Below, one piece after another: positions 34,534-45,306 of a DNA stretch of 64,000 bases. The position numbers and the translations under genes are program-made. The number at the start of each line of letters is the position of its first letter. The stretch's first letter is position 1. The DNA comes from Blastomussa wellsi (Eukaryota; Cnidaria; Anthozoa; Scleractinia; Plerogyridae). The notes below the pieces were generated by a model, which had not been told where the DNA came from, did not search any database, and saw only the letters and a program-made list of their open reading frames with translations. The stretch is from positions 44,559,733-44,623,732 of the forward strand of contig OX393561.1 of NCBI GenBank assembly GCA_947652115.1, read 5' to 3'.

Positions 34534-34980
34534 CAATAAAGACAAAGCGAGGACACTAAAGGAACTCCACCGCATGGAAAATGCCAAATAATTTTATTTA
34601 TGCATTCGCACAGCCACCACATTGCCAGCAATGTGGTCGATCTCTTCCTCAAAACCCGCTTTAAGAATTTCTGGTTCTGCTTTGATTGTGTGCTTGTGTC
34701 GGAGATCGTGCATGAAATGAATATGTTTTCAAAGGCCAATTAGATTTGACTGGGCCTTAATGTTTAGGGTTACGAATGACACGGTTCATATCTTGTTGCT
34801 TTTTGCTTTATTATTTTTTCAATTTAGCTATACAAAAAGCAATTTTTCAGGAAATTGATGTCATTACGAATTAGTCCAGGGAAGTATTAAAAATCACCGT
34901 TAACGCCGTTATTAAAATAAGCCTCATTAATACATAAATATGTGGCGATAAACCGTTCATAAATTATGGAGAATTATAGT

Positions 34981-35845
34981 TCAGTAGTTTTCTTCCTTGC
35001 ATCGTCTAAAATTTGGTTTGATGGCCTCGTTTTTGCTTTGTCCTTGGCAGATCTGCATGGCCGTGCGACAAAAGCCTTGAGTAGCTCTTCTGAATTGTAG
35101 TTCCTCCTGTAACGAGAATACAATAGCAAAGTTCAAAAATTGTTACTGGCAGCGAGTCGTCATACGCTGAAGGTAAAAATGGGGAAGGGGGGGGGGGGGA
35201 TAAATATGGAGGGGAGGGGTCAAACACAAACTAAGGCATAAAAAACGCAATTAGAAACTTTTAAAAGCCGCGGAGAAAGATGTTCACCAGCTCTGCAGCT
35301 TTCGGTTGAAAGTCTAGTTGCTAAGTAACCCGACATAATGGGATAATGACAGGTTAATGGCTTCTTTCGCTGTTCAATCCGGATCGGAAATTGGGCCTTG
35401 TATGGTACGTTAACTGTGATTTCGTAAAACAGAAATTACTTGTTTATCAATCTTTTATTTTTGGTTATTCTTTGCTCGGAGATGTCACTGAATCGTCATT
35501 GAGCCTCCCAAAAATACTAAAACAACGTTTGTTAAATCAAACGATCTCCATTGTGTTAGACAAATGAACGGATTTTAATTAATATTTTTTTGTTAGGAAC
35601 AAAGTTAACGGAAATTATGAACGATCGTATATCCTGACGATTTGAGTCGTACGTTATATTTATGATAAAAATCCGAGTCTGTGACACGACGAAGATAAAT
35701 ACGAAAATCACAAAACAAATGGCAAATGCTTTACCTGAAATATTTTAGATCTCTTTCCAATTTTACTATTTGAGTTGAAAGCCTCTGAGGAACTCAATGT
35801 ACAGTACAGCACAACAATAACAACACCAAGAAGTTTGAAGTCCAT
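34981..35845 (-). CDS. Secreted peptide precursor, family copy 1
   Basis: Two exons: 35845-35735 (37 codons) and 35106-34981 (41 aa plus stop), with GT-AG ends and a phase-0 intron of 628 nt; 78 aa. Exon 1 encodes a signal peptide (MDFKLLGVVIVVLYCTLSSS, then EAF) and ends NSKIGKRSKIFQ, placing a Gly-Lys-Arg processing site just before the intron. Exon 2 begins EELQFRRATQGF and holds a Cys-x6-Cys pair in GFCRTAMQICQGQS. It continues to a third Cys (FRRCKEENY-stop). I chose the Met at 35845 because copies 2 and 3 start there; an in-frame ATG lies 15 nt upstream. A TATA box lies about 100 bp upstream and AATAAA at 34812-34807. I do not recognise the family. A processed peptide hormone or defence peptide is inferred from layout only. 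Confidence 0.75.
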
Positions 35846-35942
35846 GGCTTGTATCTTCATAAATGTCTTTTTGGAATCCTCACGTTTTACCACTTCCAAC
35901 GTAGGTTTGCTTGCTTGTGTAAGAAATGTTTGGCCTTTCGCG

Positions 35943-35952
35943 ATATTTATAG
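35943..35952 (-). promoter_or_regulatory. TATA box of peptide gene copy 1
   Basis: CTATAAATAT on the minus strand, about 100 bp before the start codon. The same 10-mer lies at the same distance in copies 2 and 3. Confidence 0.7.
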
Positions 35953-36059
35953 AGTAATAGAGCGTTCGCTTATGAATAGAGTCCTGCATGGATGAATTTC
36001 GCAAATTGAAGGAAGTCGTTTTCCACTCACTAATTACACCTGGATTCATTGTTCTACGC

Positions 36060-39000
36060 TTAAGGGTGATTGTTAGATGCGTTAATTTTTCTACAGCAGA
36101 TGTTTAATGACTAGATATTTTCGAGTGGTGACTCATTTTCAGCTATTACCGGTATTGTAAAACGATCTAATGACGCACCAGATTCAGCGCATGAAGCCTC
36201 TTTTGTATCAGAGTCCCTAAATACACGGCAAGTTTTCTACGAAGCTAGTTTCCTTTCCGGTTTCGCTTCTGTGAAAGAAAAGACTGTATCTTAAGATATA
36301 ACTCTCAAAAAGCAACGTTGATCAACCAGGATCTGATGCTGTTGCAATAAAAAATAGCGAATCGATTATTCTTAAAAGACTTGAATAATTATCATTAATG
36401 CCTTTATGATGAACTTACGTTATTTTATTTAGTCACCTGAACGAAGCTGAATGATCTCCACTGTCAAAAATGATTAGCAAATGAAAATATAAAAATAACG
36501 ACTGCAGTCACGTTACGAAGTATATATTCTAAGGAAACACTGCAATCTTTATTTTATACGTCAAACATATCTGAAGATTAATTACATTTTTTTATTTCTT
36601 TATTTATTCAGGGGCATCCAATTAAGCAGAGGTAGTTCTCTCTCGGTGTCTTTTCTCTTAAACTGGGATAGGCTTTCAATTACTTCACGTCACTTCACAT
36701 CATATTAGCAAATAGATTTTATCTGACTACACATAAAAGAGTAAATACTTTTTGGCCAGGACATTTAAATGTAACTTATCTTGTGAGTTGAATGAAGAAA
36801 ACCCATTTGAAGAATAAAACATTAATCGTTGCAAAAATGTTCTTCAGTTCTGATCGTTATTAATGTATATTTTCCACACTTTTCTTTTCATTATATTTTC
36901 CTCTTTTTATTTTTATTTTTTTATAGCGAAACTGACTTTTTTCAACCTCGTTACAAACTCTGTACTAAAAGAGAGAATATATTATCACAATAAATTATAT
37001 TTACAAAACATCGAAGCTCAACATACGGCAGTGATTCACAGATATTTGAACATTGACTGGAAAATTTATATTGCACGGGTTTCAACGTATAACAAAAAAT
37101 TCCTGATAAATCGCAATCGATTGAACTGCACTAAACAATATTAACCTTTCACTGACGTGAATATTCATCAATAATTGTTTGCAACATTGACAGTGGCGTT
37201 TTTTCAATGGATAGATTTCTATACATCGCTGTATCCAAAAATTTATATACCGGTTTTTCCTATTTTTTCTAGGGCATTATGCGGTTTGTTATACAAACAT
37301 ATCAAAACTGGCAGATTGATGCAAAATATCTGCTACATAACTTGTCAAAGACATCTGATGCTTTATACATTGGTGTAAAATTAAAGGACTGCGGATTTCC
37401 TCTTTGATTTTTGGATTCTTTCTCGTCACAGAGTGGCGTGGAATGGAGTTAATGAGAAATGACAATCAGGAAAACTGATGCTAAGAATGAAATTGATCAT
37501 GATTTTGCTTCTAAAGAAACGAAGCCCAGCAAGTCGCTTTATATTTACATTTAACAAAAAGGCTCCTTTACTAAGTAAAAACGGTAGACTGATCCCCATG
37601 GCCCCACGGCAATGAGAAGAAATTAAAACAGAAATGAATTACAATCACAAGCAAATAAGTAGACAATATTTGCCCAAATATAGTCTACTTATTTTCATGT
37701 GATTTGATTTCTGTTTTAATTTCTTTCTACTTGCCGTGGAGATCAGTCTACCGTTTTTTACTTAAAATCTAAAGATTTTAATTGATCCAGGTTTACACAA
37801 GATCCGGCACTATTCATTGGTTTGTCGTTGTGGTCTTGCCTGTATTAGAAGATTTGTTTGCATTTTCAATAACTCTACTGATTGAAGCGAAAGGGGGTAC
37901 GGATTTATTTTGTTTCGCTCTTACGCCTGGCTATGCCATGATGATGAGGCCTAAAAGGCAGAAAAAGCTGTCCATGGCTGCCACTCCAAGGGTAATGGGC
38001 TGTGCGCATGCGTACAGGTTTTGGCCAAATCGTGGGATGTGTTGTGTGACCTTTTAATTCTATTTTGTTTCGCCAGTAGAACATACAGTATTCTCCTAAA
38101 TCTCTTTATTTATAAATTCTGTGAATTTTGCTGCGATGTAACAAAATCAAGTGACGGCAACACTAACTTAACGACTTGGTTTATTCCAATCACCTGTCTT
38201 CTTGACAAAATGTCTGCCAATTTTACAAGAAAACTTCAGAGTTCGAAGCGCACGACGTTTAGCCGACATGGCATGAAAACATTCCACCTGACGAGTTTTT
38301 GGTCAGAATAAAACCACTAACAGTTTTGTCACCGACAACAGTCCTTCTCACCCGGATGATCAAATCATCAAACTACACGATCGATATTATCTGACAATGA
38401 ATAAACCCGATCAGCTATGTAATTGCCGGTTTGCAACCAATCCCGAGAGACTCAAATGACAATAAGCGTGGTGGCCATGTTGGATTACCAAACAAAAGAG
38501 GCTAATCATCCAACATGGCGTCGATGACGTCACCTGCAAACCAAGAATATTGCCAAATGTACCACCACATTCTTAGAATAACGGTCAAAATAAATGAGTA
38601 TAGAACGGCACTAACGGAAATTAGTACTCAGGGTTAACGTTCGGGCTATAATTAGGCTTCACAAAGTTTGACTCAATTGCCTAATTTGTTTCCAGTGTTG
38701 CTCCTAGTCCGAAGAGGTCTGATCATGAGCCAGTAGAGCCACAGAGGCACTGGGCTCTAGCGAGAAGTCGAAAAATTTGGCTAATATTTAACTCTTCAAA
38801 CGTGCAAGGGGTGGAGGAGGGGGAGAGGGGAGTGGATGCCATAATACTATCATATTAATACTGTCACATTATCAATAAGTTAGAGAGAGGGGTTAAAATT
38901 AATTTTTTCCTTTTGAGAGAGGGGTGAGGCTTAATTTGAACCGTATTTTGTCAATTTCCAAGCCTCAAAGTAAATTATTGCACAGTCCCTTAATCTCTGA

Positions 39001-40187
39001 CCAAATTGTAATTTAGCGATCACATGTGTACTGGCCTAACAGCTGCAAGATGGCAAGATTCAGGAGGGCTCCTGCAGGATTGGATGCTGTATGAGCAAAG
39101 ATTGGAAATTTCTTACCTTCCCACGTTTATTTGTTGTTCATTTTTTACATGCTATTAAGAATTGGAAATTAAAGTTGTCTATCAAACAAGGTGGTATTCT
39201 TAGGCGACCATTTAAGAGAGTTACCGTGAGCGAAGTTGGCGCAGCGACCCTTTATGTGAACATTTAAAATTTTTCTCAACCGGGATTGTGTCTAGTGCCT
39301 TTTTTGACATGTTATATTTCACGCAGAACAATTCCAAATGAAAGAGATTTCCGTGAAACAACTAACGATAATTTAACATATATAGTTTCAGTAACATAAC
39401 TTGCGGCGATGAAATAAGATTTCGCTTCACCATACATAAATTCGAGGGCATCGAAAATGGCGGAGGCTAACAAGGCGGCAACTTCTCGATATATCAACAA
39501 ACAACTGAAATACAACAATACCTCTTTCTCTTTATCCATTGCAATTTTTGGGTAATATTTTCTTTTGTGTTCAGTCGTCTTATATAATATTCATAGAATG
39601 CTAAACAATGGTTGTTGATATATCGAGAACGGATTTGTTGTACCCTTCATATTTACTATTACTCGAGTTACCGGCAATTCAGTTACCCACTGCCTGGTCT
39701 AATAACTCAGTCGGTGGAACGATGGTATCAAAAAAGCCCGCACATTGCTTATCTTTATTCATGCCAGAGATCAATAGAAAGGGCGGAGTTTTGGACACAT
39801 GAAAAGGACGATAAGGTTATGTGTGTTTACTCGGGAGATATCATTGATCCGTATATAATATATCATGATCAGTCTATACGGTGAAAAGGGTTGCTTTCGA
39901 AAACGCTGTGTTTTCGATCATATCAGTTTTGATGATAGACAATAAAGCATCGAAAAAATACAATAAAAACCCATTAGTGGTTCCTAGACCTTAATTAAGG
40001 AAATGATGAGGTCTACAGTCATTTTTCTTAAATTTACAGATTTATTTTTCTCGTTAGTTATACAAAAGGCCACTTTTTAGAAAATTGATGTCATCACGAA
40101 TTAGGCCATTCGATTCTTGAAGACCACACGTCGTTATTACAATAAGCCTCTTTAACGTACTGAACTAAATGCGTTGTGATAAACCGT
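36060..40187. other. Duplicated non-coding block between peptide genes
   Basis: No further gene is supported. Sequence up to about 38310 is related to 47840-49870; shared landmarks are GAAGAATAAAAC, AATAAATTATATTTACAAAA and ATTCCACC(T/C)GA. The frames at 36863-37378 and 37782-38311 show no domains and their counterparts at 48.6-49.9 kb are not conserved as coding. Confidence 0.55.
37573..37763. repeat. Foldback MITE
   Basis: AAGTAAAAACGGTAGACTGATC-type left end is mirrored at the right end, with GAAATTAAAACAGAAAT near 37620 against ATTTCTGTTTTAATTTC near 37708. Almost the whole 191 bp can fold. It is missing from the related sequence at 49.6 kb. Confidence 0.75.
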
Positions 40188-41213
40188 TCATAAATTATGG
40201 ATGCTGGCCTCGTTTTCGCTTTGTCCTTGACAGATCTGTATGGCCGTGCGACAGAAGCCTTGAGTATCTCTTCTGAATTTTAGTTCGTTCTGTAAGGAGA
40301 ATGCAATAGTAAAGCACAAAGGAGGGTATCAAGCACAAACAAAGCATGAAAACAAACTTAGAAACTTATAAGAGCCCGGAGAGAGATATTCACTAAGCTC
40401 TGCAGCTTCCGGTTGAAAGTCTATTTGCTAAGTAACCGACATGACGGGATTATTTTTTTTCATCTTTATTTAAACACGGTAAATACATTAACGCATTAAC
40501 AATTTAATATATAAAACAAACTAAAACTTATTATGAAAAATTAAAAATTATTTACACGGATTTAGCTTCTATAGTTTAAAATATGCTAACTATTAAAGAA
40601 AAGTAAACTAAATTAAAGCCTGTTTTACATAAATGCCGTGTTAGAATTAATTAACAATCGGTTCATGGACTATCTGTGCTGACGCTTTTCTTTCACTAGT
40701 CAAAGAGGAGCGGAAATTGGGCCGAGTATGGTGCGTTATCTGTGTTTAAAAATTACTTGTTATATTAATCTTACATTTTTTGGTTATTTTTTTACGCGAA
40801 GATGTCACTGAGTCATCCTTTAGCCTCCCAAAAGTTGGTTAAATCAAGCTACCTCCATTGTGTTTGAGCTGAGGAACGGTTTTTAGTTTTTTGCGAGTAA
40901 ACAATTTAACCGAATTTATGAAACTGAGATCGTATATCCTGATGAGCTCGATGTACGGGTAAACGTTTTAAAATCGGAATAAGTAAAGTATACTATAATG
41001 GAAGTAAACTAGAGTCGTTATACTGATTATAAAAATCCGAGTCTAGGACACACCAAACATACATACCTCAAAAGACCACAAAACAAATGGCAAAGGCTTT
41101 ACCTGAAGCATTTTAGACCTCTTTCCAACTTTTTTATTTGAGTTGAAAGCCTCTGAGGAACTCAATGTACAGCACAGCACAACAATAACAACACCAAGAA
41201 GTTTGAAGTCCAT
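40188..41213 (-). CDS. Secreted peptide precursor, family copy 2
   Basis: Exons 41213-41103 (37 codons) and 40289-40188 (33 aa plus stop) with an 813-nt phase-0 intron; 70 aa. Exon 1 is nearly the same as in copy 1 (MDFKLLGVVIVVLCCTLSSS, EAFNSNKKVGKRSKMLQ). Exon 2 reads NELKFRRDTQGFCRTAIQIC, then QGQSENEASIHNL and stop. It keeps the Cys-x6-Cys pair but lacks the C-terminal third of copies 1 and 3, because a deletion brings the stop forward. TATA box at 41325-41316 and AATAAA at 40046-40041 are conserved. Differences from copy 1 in exon 2 include both silent and conservative changes, which fits a functional gene. Confidence 0.72.
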
Positions 41214-41315
41214 GGCTTGTATCGTTATAATTGTCGTCTTTTTCGAATCTTTTTACGTTTCACCACTTCTAACGGAGGTTTGCTTGCTTGTGTAAGAAAT
41301 GCTTGGCCTTTCGCC

Positions 41316-41325
41316 ATATTTATAG
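41316..41325 (-). promoter_or_regulatory. TATA box of peptide gene copy 2
   Basis: CTATAAATAT on the minus strand, about 105 bp before the start codon. The flanking AGACGCT is shared with copy 3. Confidence 0.7.
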
Positions 41326-41802
41326 AGCGTCTGGTCAAAAGTCTTTTTCCACCCACTAATTACGCATTGATACATTGGTTACGTCTAAGGGTGATTGTTA
41401 AATCCGTTGATTTGTCGAGAGCAGATGTTTAACGACTTTGAAACGACGAGATATTTTCGACTATTACTGGTTGTGAATCGATATAATGACACCAAGGTTT
41501 CTATGAAACTTCCTTTTTCTGTTTCGTTTCTGTGAAAGAAAAGATTGTATCTTAACATATAACTCTCAAAAACCAACGTGAATCAATTCAACCAGGATCT
41601 GATGGTGTTACAATAAAAATAGGGAATCGATTATTTTTAAAAGACAATACTAGTAATAATACAAAATAATGTAACAATTATCATTAATTCTTTTATGATG
41701 ACCTTGCGTTGTTAGGAGAGAAATTGCCGAACTTCATTCATTTCTATGACTAAGCATATTTAGCACATTTTAAATTGAAACACTTTGCCTATACTGCTTA
41801 TT

Positions 41803-42275
41803 AATAATGGTAGTAGGACTGAGTGGAGTCCAATTAGGTCTGTAATCATGCGAGTGATTAACAAAATCGGACGACCGCGAAGCAGGAGTCCGATTTGTTA
41901 ATCACGAGATGATTACAGACAGAATTGGACGATACGATGTCCTGTCATCAATTAATCATAACCATTACATTACAATTTGTGAAAATAGAGACATTATCTA
42001 AAGTTACAAATTTCGCTGTTTTGGAAAAGCCCCGCTGTGAAGGGTAAGTTTTTGTTGCTATAGTGATTGTAATGAGTGTGGCGATTGGTGGATTTAGCTG
42101 ACAGGAATTAAAATGATTGGCTTATGTAACTGTCCGATTACAGGTGTCCGATTACAGCCAACAGTCCGATTACACTGTCCGATTACAACTTTGTAGATTA
42201 ATTAATGCAAAATACAGCAGTTTATGCACCAATCAGTTGTGAGGAAAGTGTAATGGTTATGATTAGCCGTAAAAC
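41803..42275. repeat. Foldback repeat family, copy 2
   Basis: Same organisation and close sequence to 10447-10905, including GGACTGAGTGGAGTCCAATT and ATTTAGCTGACAGGAATTAA. Unlike copy 1 it has a small expansion of TGTCCGATTACA units near 42128-42187. Confidence 0.75.
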
Positions 42276-42712
42276 TACTTAATTTAGCTTTTTGATTACT
42301 TTTCTTATTAAGCTGTTCAGTTCTACAGGTTTAATTAACATTCTGTACTTGCCGACTCAACACGCTTTGAATACTTTTGCTAACACATCCAGTTTCAGTA
42401 ATGAATGTCTAGACAGTTAAATTATTTTGGGTGAGAAGTTTTGGAACAAGCCGCTTCGCAGCACCTTACAGTTTATTACCTATTCACTCGTTTGGGTAGT
42501 TTTTAATTTAGTTTAATTTAGATGGAACTTTTCCATGCAAGAAACCAACACTTTTTACATTAAACTCTGGAATTAACTTTGAACTTTAGGTTTCGCTTTC
42601 ATCAAAAGACTTAATGTTTCATTTTAATTAATTTTCACATCTTTGTATTTATAGCTCACTTATTATACTCGGTTAACAATTGACGCGGTTTTTAATTGTA
42701 TATAAGCAACCG

Positions 42713-42800
42713 CACTTTTCTGATTACATTTCTGATTACATTTCCGATGACATTTCTGATTACATTCTGATTACATTTCTGATTACATTTCCGATGACAC
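42713..42800. repeat. Short tandem array of TTTCTGATTACA
   Basis: About seven units of 11-12 bp, alternating TTTCTGATTACA and TTTCCGATGACA. Another copy lies nearby at 42820. Confidence 0.8.
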
Positions 42801-43497
42801 TTTGTGAACCAGGATTATATTTCTGATTACGTCTTGTCTGTGACGAGTCAGAATAAACTGCTGAGGTGTTGCTGTTTGTCCAGTTCGTGGTTAGATTCCA
42901 GTACCCAAGGTCTCCCTTAGTGTAACGGCTCTTTCTTGCAAGCGGATGCCCCATTTGTGTCAAGTTTCCCAAAACATTGTCGCCGTTTTCAGATTATTCA
43001 AGTGTTCAGAGTTCGCCTTTCCCGTACGCCGTCACGACGAAAACCTACCGTTACTGTAGGAGAGAAGAGATTGGTAGCCCGAAAACATCAACGTCAAAAG
43101 AAGCACGACACCCGTTTGTTGGTTTCAAGAAATGTAATCCCTTGAGCGCCGAAAACACAAAGTCGCTCAAGTAACGCAAGCACATGATCATTTGTTTTGT
43201 TTCTTATGGAGTCAGTAAGACGAAAATACCTTTTAGATAAAATATGAGAAGTAGAAGTTCAGCCATTTCAGTCAACCGATCTAGTACACATAAAGAAAAT
43301 AGAGAAGTACAGGTATCAATGTCCGAAGAAGGGGTTACCTTGGTGTAAAATCCTCTGACTTTTTTTCTTTGTTTTTGAGCTATTGTTTTTCTGTTCTATA
43401 TTGTTTTGAGTTCTTTTTTTACGTCACTCGTGAGTTTCACAGGTTTTTACACTGAGGATGAGCCCGAAGAAGATAATTATACGTTGTTGCGTGGATT
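42801..43497. other. Intergenic without recognised gene
   Basis: Short frames at 42936-43174 and 43406-43645 have no domains or splice context that I can support. Confidence 0.4.
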
Positions 43498-43896
43498 CAG
43501 GGGCACCCAACGAGTCTTTTCCTCACTTTATGTCCTCCAGCGCAAATGTTTCTGGCTGGCAAAATGTCCCAGGGCATGCTTTCTCAGGGAAGTTGTCACT
43601 ATTTTAATTTTGCTCTGGCTGATTGAAACTGAGAAGGGTGACTGAAGAAACTACTCGACGAAGGATTGAATCTTGTTGAGTAGAGCAGATTTCAACGGTT
43701 TTCAGTGCCATTTCCGCGCGTTTGTTGATTGTTCTAATTGTTGGCTGGGAAAATTATGGAGCACGTGCTGGGAAAAATGAACAGATTAATTTTTCCCATG
43801 CAGCAACAATCAAGAACACCTGTAAATGTTTTAATATCATATATATTTAATTCATTTAATGCAATCTGTCACAGTTTGTTCGTTGGGTGCCCCCTG
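43498..43896. repeat. Non-autonomous transposon with CAGGGGCACC termini
   Basis: Termini CAGGGGCACCCAACGA and TCGTTGGGTGCCCCCTG are inverted. The 6-bp TGGATT lies on both sides (43492-43497 and 43897-43902). The termini look hAT-like, but the flanking duplication visible is shorter than the usual 8 bp. Confidence 0.7.
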
Positions 43897-43902
43897 TGGA
43901 TT

Positions 43903-44995
43903 ACCATATTATAATTCAAGTTAATTTCATGTGGCAGCGCCCACGACAAATGATCCCTGCGAATTCATCGTATACAATAGTCATCCAGTCAGCCTGACAC
44001 GCCGCGAAGACTTTCCACAGCCCTTTCAGATCCAAGCCAAGCCAGTCAGACCAATCGCGCAAGTAACCAACGCTTTTAATAATAAGCTCTCGAATTAACT
44101 TTGAATTTTTATTTAGGTTTCGCTGTCATAAAAAGACTTAATGTTTACAGTTATTCTTCGAGGACGCGCCAGATATGAGCCAGATACGAGATATGAGATT
44201 GCATTAGCAAATTTTCAATTCCGGTTATTTATATTCTCGTAGGAATTTTTAAACTGAAAACTTGTTCAGTTGCGGACATTTCAGTTTGACCTAAACGAAG
44301 CGATTGTGTGAAAAGGCGGCAAAACCAGTGGTGCGTCGCTCACTCTGTAAGTTGAATAAAACACGTGAGAAAAAGCGAGAGAGGCTAGTGAAAATCTTCT
44401 TCGTAAATATTCTAGGATCAATCACTGCTAAATTTTTCCCTATCGGGGAAACGATGTTGGTTATTGGGAAGATCCGAAATTACTGCGAAGCTGAACATTG
44501 TATTTCTTGTACAAGTCAAAACGGACGTAAATTTGACTGGCCTGTCTTGCCGAATCGATCTTGCGGACTGATCATCTGACTGAAAATTTATAACTCAGAA
44601 TAACTGCGTTGAAACGAAGGTGAGAATCTCTCTGAGGTAAAGGACAAAATAATCTGTCAATTGCTGCAAGGATTACAACTGATTGAGAATGGGAGGGACA
44701 TTCATCTTCGAAGATGAAGATAATCGGCCGTCACAAGAATTTGTGACGAATTTGTGTGAATTTGTGCCTTCGATCGCATCAGTGTTTTGACGATAGACAA
44801 AGCATGGGCAAAAATACAATTAAAACCCATTAGTGGTTCCTAGACCTTAATTTTTAGAATTATGGAAATGATGAGATCTATATCTTTCTGCTTAAATTTA
44901 CACGTTTATTTTTCTCAAGTTAGTTATACAAAAGGCCCCTTTTTAGAAAATTGATGTTATTACGAATAAGGCCATTCAATTCTTAAAGACCACAG
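43903..44995. other. Intergenic, 3' flank of peptide copy 3
   Basis: Sequence from about 44820 matches the 3' flanks of copies 1 and 2 (34800 and 40030). The 91-aa frame at 44304-44579 is unrecognised and I do not call it a gene. Confidence 0.45.
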
Positions 44996-44998
44996 TTA

Positions 44999-45200
44999 AG
45001 CCTGGTTCACACTAGCGACATAACGACATAAGGAAAAGGTCGGCAATCTTTTCCTTATGTCGTTATGTTCATGTAGCTTTATGTCATTATGTTCCTACTA
45101 TGTCGTTATGTTGTGTTGTTCACACTGGTGACATAAAGCATAAGTGTAAGGTATTTGTATTTGTATTTGTCGGCCTTATGTCGCTAGTGTGAACCAGGCT
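44999..45200. repeat. MITE with TTA target duplication
   Basis: Perfect inverted termini AGCCTGGTTCACACTAGCG and CGCTAGTGTGAACCAGGCT, flanked by TTA at 44996-44998 and 45201-45203. The matching place in copy 2 (about 40126) lacks it, so the empty site is visible. A 3-bp TTA duplication fits a PIF/Harbinger-type origin. It lies between the stop codon and the conserved AATAAA of peptide copy 3. Confidence 0.85.
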
Positions 45201-45306
45201 TTAACGTCATTATGCAATAAGCCTCATTAATGTACTGAACTAAATGCGTGGTGATAAACCATTCATATATTACAGAGCACTGTGGATCAGCAGTTTTTTT
45301 TTCCAG

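Noticed and set aside
35708..36049. Upstream extension of peptide copy 1 to 113 aa
   Set aside because: The upstream part is not conserved in copies 2 and 3, crosses the TATA box and would bury the signal peptide in the interior.
42713..42800. Short regular repeat possibly a CRISPR or binding-site array
   Set aside because: 12-bp units without spacers; simple tandem repeat.
44304..44579. 91-aa basic frame
   Set aside because: No domain, no signal peptide and no conserved counterpart in the duplicated flanks, although expression was not testable.
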